Shown here: piece after piece, positions 62,223 through 64,000 of the stretch
Position numbering within the stretch: the stretch's first letter is position 1
Layout of the letters: the number at the start of each line of letters is the position of its first letter
NCBI GenBank assembly: GCA_008933705.1
Contig: WBUN01000017.1
Coordinates: 1-64,000, forward strand
Length of the DNA: 64,000 bases
Direction: 5' to 3'
From: Hyphomicrobiaceae bacterium
GTDB taxonomy: Bacteria > Pseudomonadota > Alphaproteobacteria > Rhizobiales > Hyphomicrobiaceae
Program-made: the position numbers and the translations under genes
Notes under the pieces: generated by a model
Database searches by the model: none
Told to the model about the DNA's origin: nothing
Seen by the model: the letters and a program-made list of their open reading frames with translations, nothing else

Positions 62223-63446
62223 TCAAGGGGCGGGCTGTGGGGGCGTGAGCCCGCAGCTTCGCAGAAGCGCCGGCTCGTCCCAGGGGGCGTCGTGATGAGC
62301 CTGCTGCAGGAAAATGCTCGCAGGGTCGCGCTGCCACTCGGTAGGAAAGAGCGCGATCAGGTCACCGGGCACCTGGGCGGGTGCTATCTCCGGCTCGGTC
62401 CCGGTCATCTCGCGATAGAGAGATGATGGCAGGTGGGTTCCGTCGCCGATGGCCAGATGGACGATCGGTGTTGCGCGCGGGTTCAGCTCGATGAGATGGG
62501 CTTGACCCGAGGGCGATATGACGAAGTCGAATCCGCAAAACCCCGAGAGACCGAGGCGCCCTGCGAGCAGCGCCGCCGCCTGCGCCATCTCCGGGTGATC
62601 GATGATGCGCACGACGGAGGCCGGTCCGCCAGGATATGCCGTCTGCTCGGCGACCACGCTGATCCCGCCCATCACCCGGCCGGCGCGGCACACGATCGCC
62701 CTGTTGGCGGGGGAACCGGGCACGAACTCCTGCAGCTCGACGACTGCGTCATGCGCGAAGAAGTCGAGGAAAGTGGGCACCCTCCTGTCGCGCAGGGCAG
62801 CCTTGCACGCGCGCAGCGCACCGAGCCAGCCCGCTACATACGACCACGCATACTGCAGCTCGGCATCGCTGTGCACCACCCTGACCCCCATCCCGCTCCA
62901 GGTCTGATCACGCTTGAGGACGCACGGAAAGGACGACGGGAGGGCGCATCCGGAGCGCGGACGGTGCTGGACGACCTCGGAGCGGGGCACGCGCACGCCC
63001 ATCGAGCGCGCCAGGGCGATGAGGGCGCTGCGCTTCTCCGCAATGGCAAAGCCGGCGGGATCGCCAAGGGAGGCCTCGATCACCGCGCAGAGACGGCCCG
63101 ACCGGTCGTGCCGATGCAGCGCATGCAGGATCCCGACGGCCGGATCGTCACAGGGGATCACGAGATCCGGCTCCACGTCGCGGATGGCGGCTTCGCACGA
63201 GGCTTCTTCCCTGAGCCAGCCCAGCCGATGCGTCGGGATGCGCCTGTCCACATGGCGCAGCGGATGGCCGGCACGGCATACGGCCTGGACCTCGAACCCG
63301 ACGGCGCGCAGCGCCTTGGCGAGGCGCACCGACAGCATCCACGGCATAGTTGCGATCAGCAGCAGCCGGGGAGCCGGCGCGGGAGGCATTTGAGCTTCTT
63401 CATGTTCCGGCGCCGGGCCGGCCTGTCTGAGGGCGACTGGCCTCAT
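62223..63446 (-). CDS. ATP-grasp enzyme, unknown substrate
   Basis: A 407-residue protein with an ATP-grasp fold: a pre-ATP-grasp N-terminal domain (LLIATMPWMLSVRLAKALRA, LVIPCDDPAVGILHAL), the lysines of the nucleotide site in FPCVLKRDQTWSGMGVRVV, the hinge VVELQEFVPGSPANRAI and the metal-binding Asp/Glu/Asn in GFCGFDFVISPSG and LIELNPRATP. Relatives ligate a carboxylate to an amine or thiol. Its ATG at 63446 overlaps the stop of the flavin oxidoreductase (ATGA), indicating joint translation. An ATG at 63389 is the alternative. Confidence 0.8.
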   Translation of the reverse strand: MRPVALRQAGPAPEHEEAQMPPAPAPRLLLIATMPWMLSVRLAKALRAVGFEVQAVCRAGHPLRHVDRRIPTHRLGWLREEASCEAAIRDVEPDLVIPCDDPAVGILHALHRHDRSGRLCAVIEASLGDPAGFAIAEKRSALIALARSMGVRVPRSEVVQHRPRSGCALPSSFPCVLKRDQTWSGMGVRVVHSDAELQYAWSYVAGWLGALRACKAALRDRRVPTFLDFFAHDAVVELQEFVPGSPANRAIVCRAGRVMGGISVVAEQTAYPGGPASVVRIIDHPEMAQAAALLAGRLGLSGFCGFDFVISPSGQAHLIELNPRATPIVHLAIGDGTHLPSSLYREMTGTEPEIAPAQVPGDLIALFPTEWQRDPASIFLQQAHHDAPWDEPALLRSCGLTPPQPAP

Positions 63447-64000
63447 CGTGTCGCTCGCGAGTGCTCGCCAGGGAGCCGCGCCGGGACCGGTACGATCTTG
63501 ACACTGCCGTGACGGGCGCACTCGCGGCTCAGTGCGCGGGACGTGTAGGCCGCCCCGGCCACGAAGCGGAACAACGGGCCGAAGCTCGGACTCGATGCAA
63601 AGCCGATGAAATAAAGCCCTGGAACCGAAGACTGGAACCGATGGTCGAGGGCCGGCGCGCGCTCCACGCGCCGGATGCGCCCCCGCAGATCAGGGTCGAT
63701 GAACGTGAGCCTGTCGACGTCGACCTCGAAGCCGGTGCCGGTGATGACGTGGTCGCAGACGATGGTGCGCTCGATGCCGTCCGCATCTCGGACCAGCAGG
63801 GACAGACGCCCCTCGCTCGGCGCCGCCGCAACAAGGCTGCAGCCGGTCGCGACTGGCACCTTGCCTTCGATGCGGTCGCGCAGCCACCACGCGCCCTGTG
63901 GGCCCAGATGGGTCTTTACGAAGGGCAGGCGCCAGCGATCGGGGAGGAAATGCACGAGCAGCGGAAATGTCTCCAGCACCCAGTTCTTGAGGCCCGGCCC
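63443..64000 (-). CDS. FAD-dependent oxidoreductase, flavin-monooxygenase type (partial, right edge)
   Basis: The C-terminal 185 residues of a larger flavoprotein; the frame is open to the window edge. It contains the second NAD(P)/FAD-domain strand DHVITGTGFEVDVDRLTFID and the FAD-contact stretch SVPGLYFIGFASSPSFGPLF, then RFVAGAAYTSRALSREC, as in flavin-containing monooxygenases and lysine/ornithine N-monooxygenase relatives. The N-terminal FAD-binding half lies outside the window. Coupled to the ATP-grasp gene by a 4-base overlap. Confidence 0.75.
   Translation of the reverse strand, partial: GPGLKNWVLETFPLLVHFLPDRWRLPFVKTHLGPQGAWWLRDRIEGKVPVATGCSLVAAAPSEGRLSLLVRDADGIERTIVCDHVITGTGFEVDVDRLTFIDPDLRGRIRRVERAPALDHRFQSSVPGLYFIGFASSPSFGPLFRFVAGAAYTSRALSRECARHGSVKIVPVPARLPGEHSRATR

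Overview
The window reads as chromosomal DNA from a GC-rich alphaproteobacterium of the order Hyphomicrobiales (Rhizobiales). The evidence is the flagellar gene set: MotC and MotE, FlaF and FlbT, a CheL-type rod-binding protein, a DUF1217 protein and an FtcR/Rem-type regulator sit together in an order typical of that order. An NDUFS4-type complex I accessory subunit agrees. Genus-level placement cannot be supported. I found no rRNA, tRNA, CRISPR array or transposase gene.

Layout. (1) 314-10444, all on the + strand: a tightly packed surface-polysaccharide cluster with two GDP-mannose dehydratase-like enzymes, a Wzx-type flippase, four glycosyltransferases, a SAM methyltransferase and a TylC3/TcaB9-type sugar C-methyltransferase. 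A strong hairpin at 10554-10583 closes it. (2) 10600-16255: mixed genes, namely a periplasmic EF-hand protein, a lipoprotein, a 1010-residue protein with four PAS modules plus GGDEF and EAL domains, a J-domain-like protein, and two small proteins of which one looks like a GIY-YIG domain. (3) 16303-49868: a near-complete flagellar locus in five blocks: fliF-fliH-motB-motC-fliK-SLT; flgBC-fliE-flgGAI-motE-flgH-fliLP followed by one flagellin; motA-fliMNG-flhB plus an unknown gene; DUF1217-flgF-fliI on the + strand; and rem, then flgE-flgK-flgL-flaF-flbT-flgD-fliQ-flhA-fliR-fliJ-cheL-flgN-like plus an unknown gene. Many genes overlap by 4 nt (ATGA or GTGA). Not seen here: fliD, fliS, fliO, flgM, sigma-28, visNR, chemotaxis genes. 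(4) 50580-64000: a complex I subunit, a tungstate-type ABC permease and ATPase without a binding protein, a cystathionine beta-lyase-like enzyme divergent from an AapJ-like binding protein, two tandem proteins sharing a repeated beta-rich module (one carries a VWA domain), a nitroreductase, a flavin reductase, a CitE-like lyase with a MaoC hydratase, NAD kinase divergent from cutA, and an ATP-grasp enzyme translationally coupled to a flavin oxidoreductase cut by the right edge.

The flagellar genes together encode the MS and C rings, the export gate and ATPase, rod, P and L rings, hook, junction proteins, filament, stator with its periplasmic MotC/MotE partners, and dedicated regulators (Rem, FlaF, FlbT). 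The most notable non-genic signals are two related degenerate palindromes (30644-30719 and 38793-38848), a separate REP-like palindrome (30552-30613), a perfect 15-bp operator-like dyad at 53822-53836 and a CtrA-like box at 15102-15120. The least described protein systems are the shared-module/VWA pair and the ATP-grasp/flavin oxidoreductase pair.
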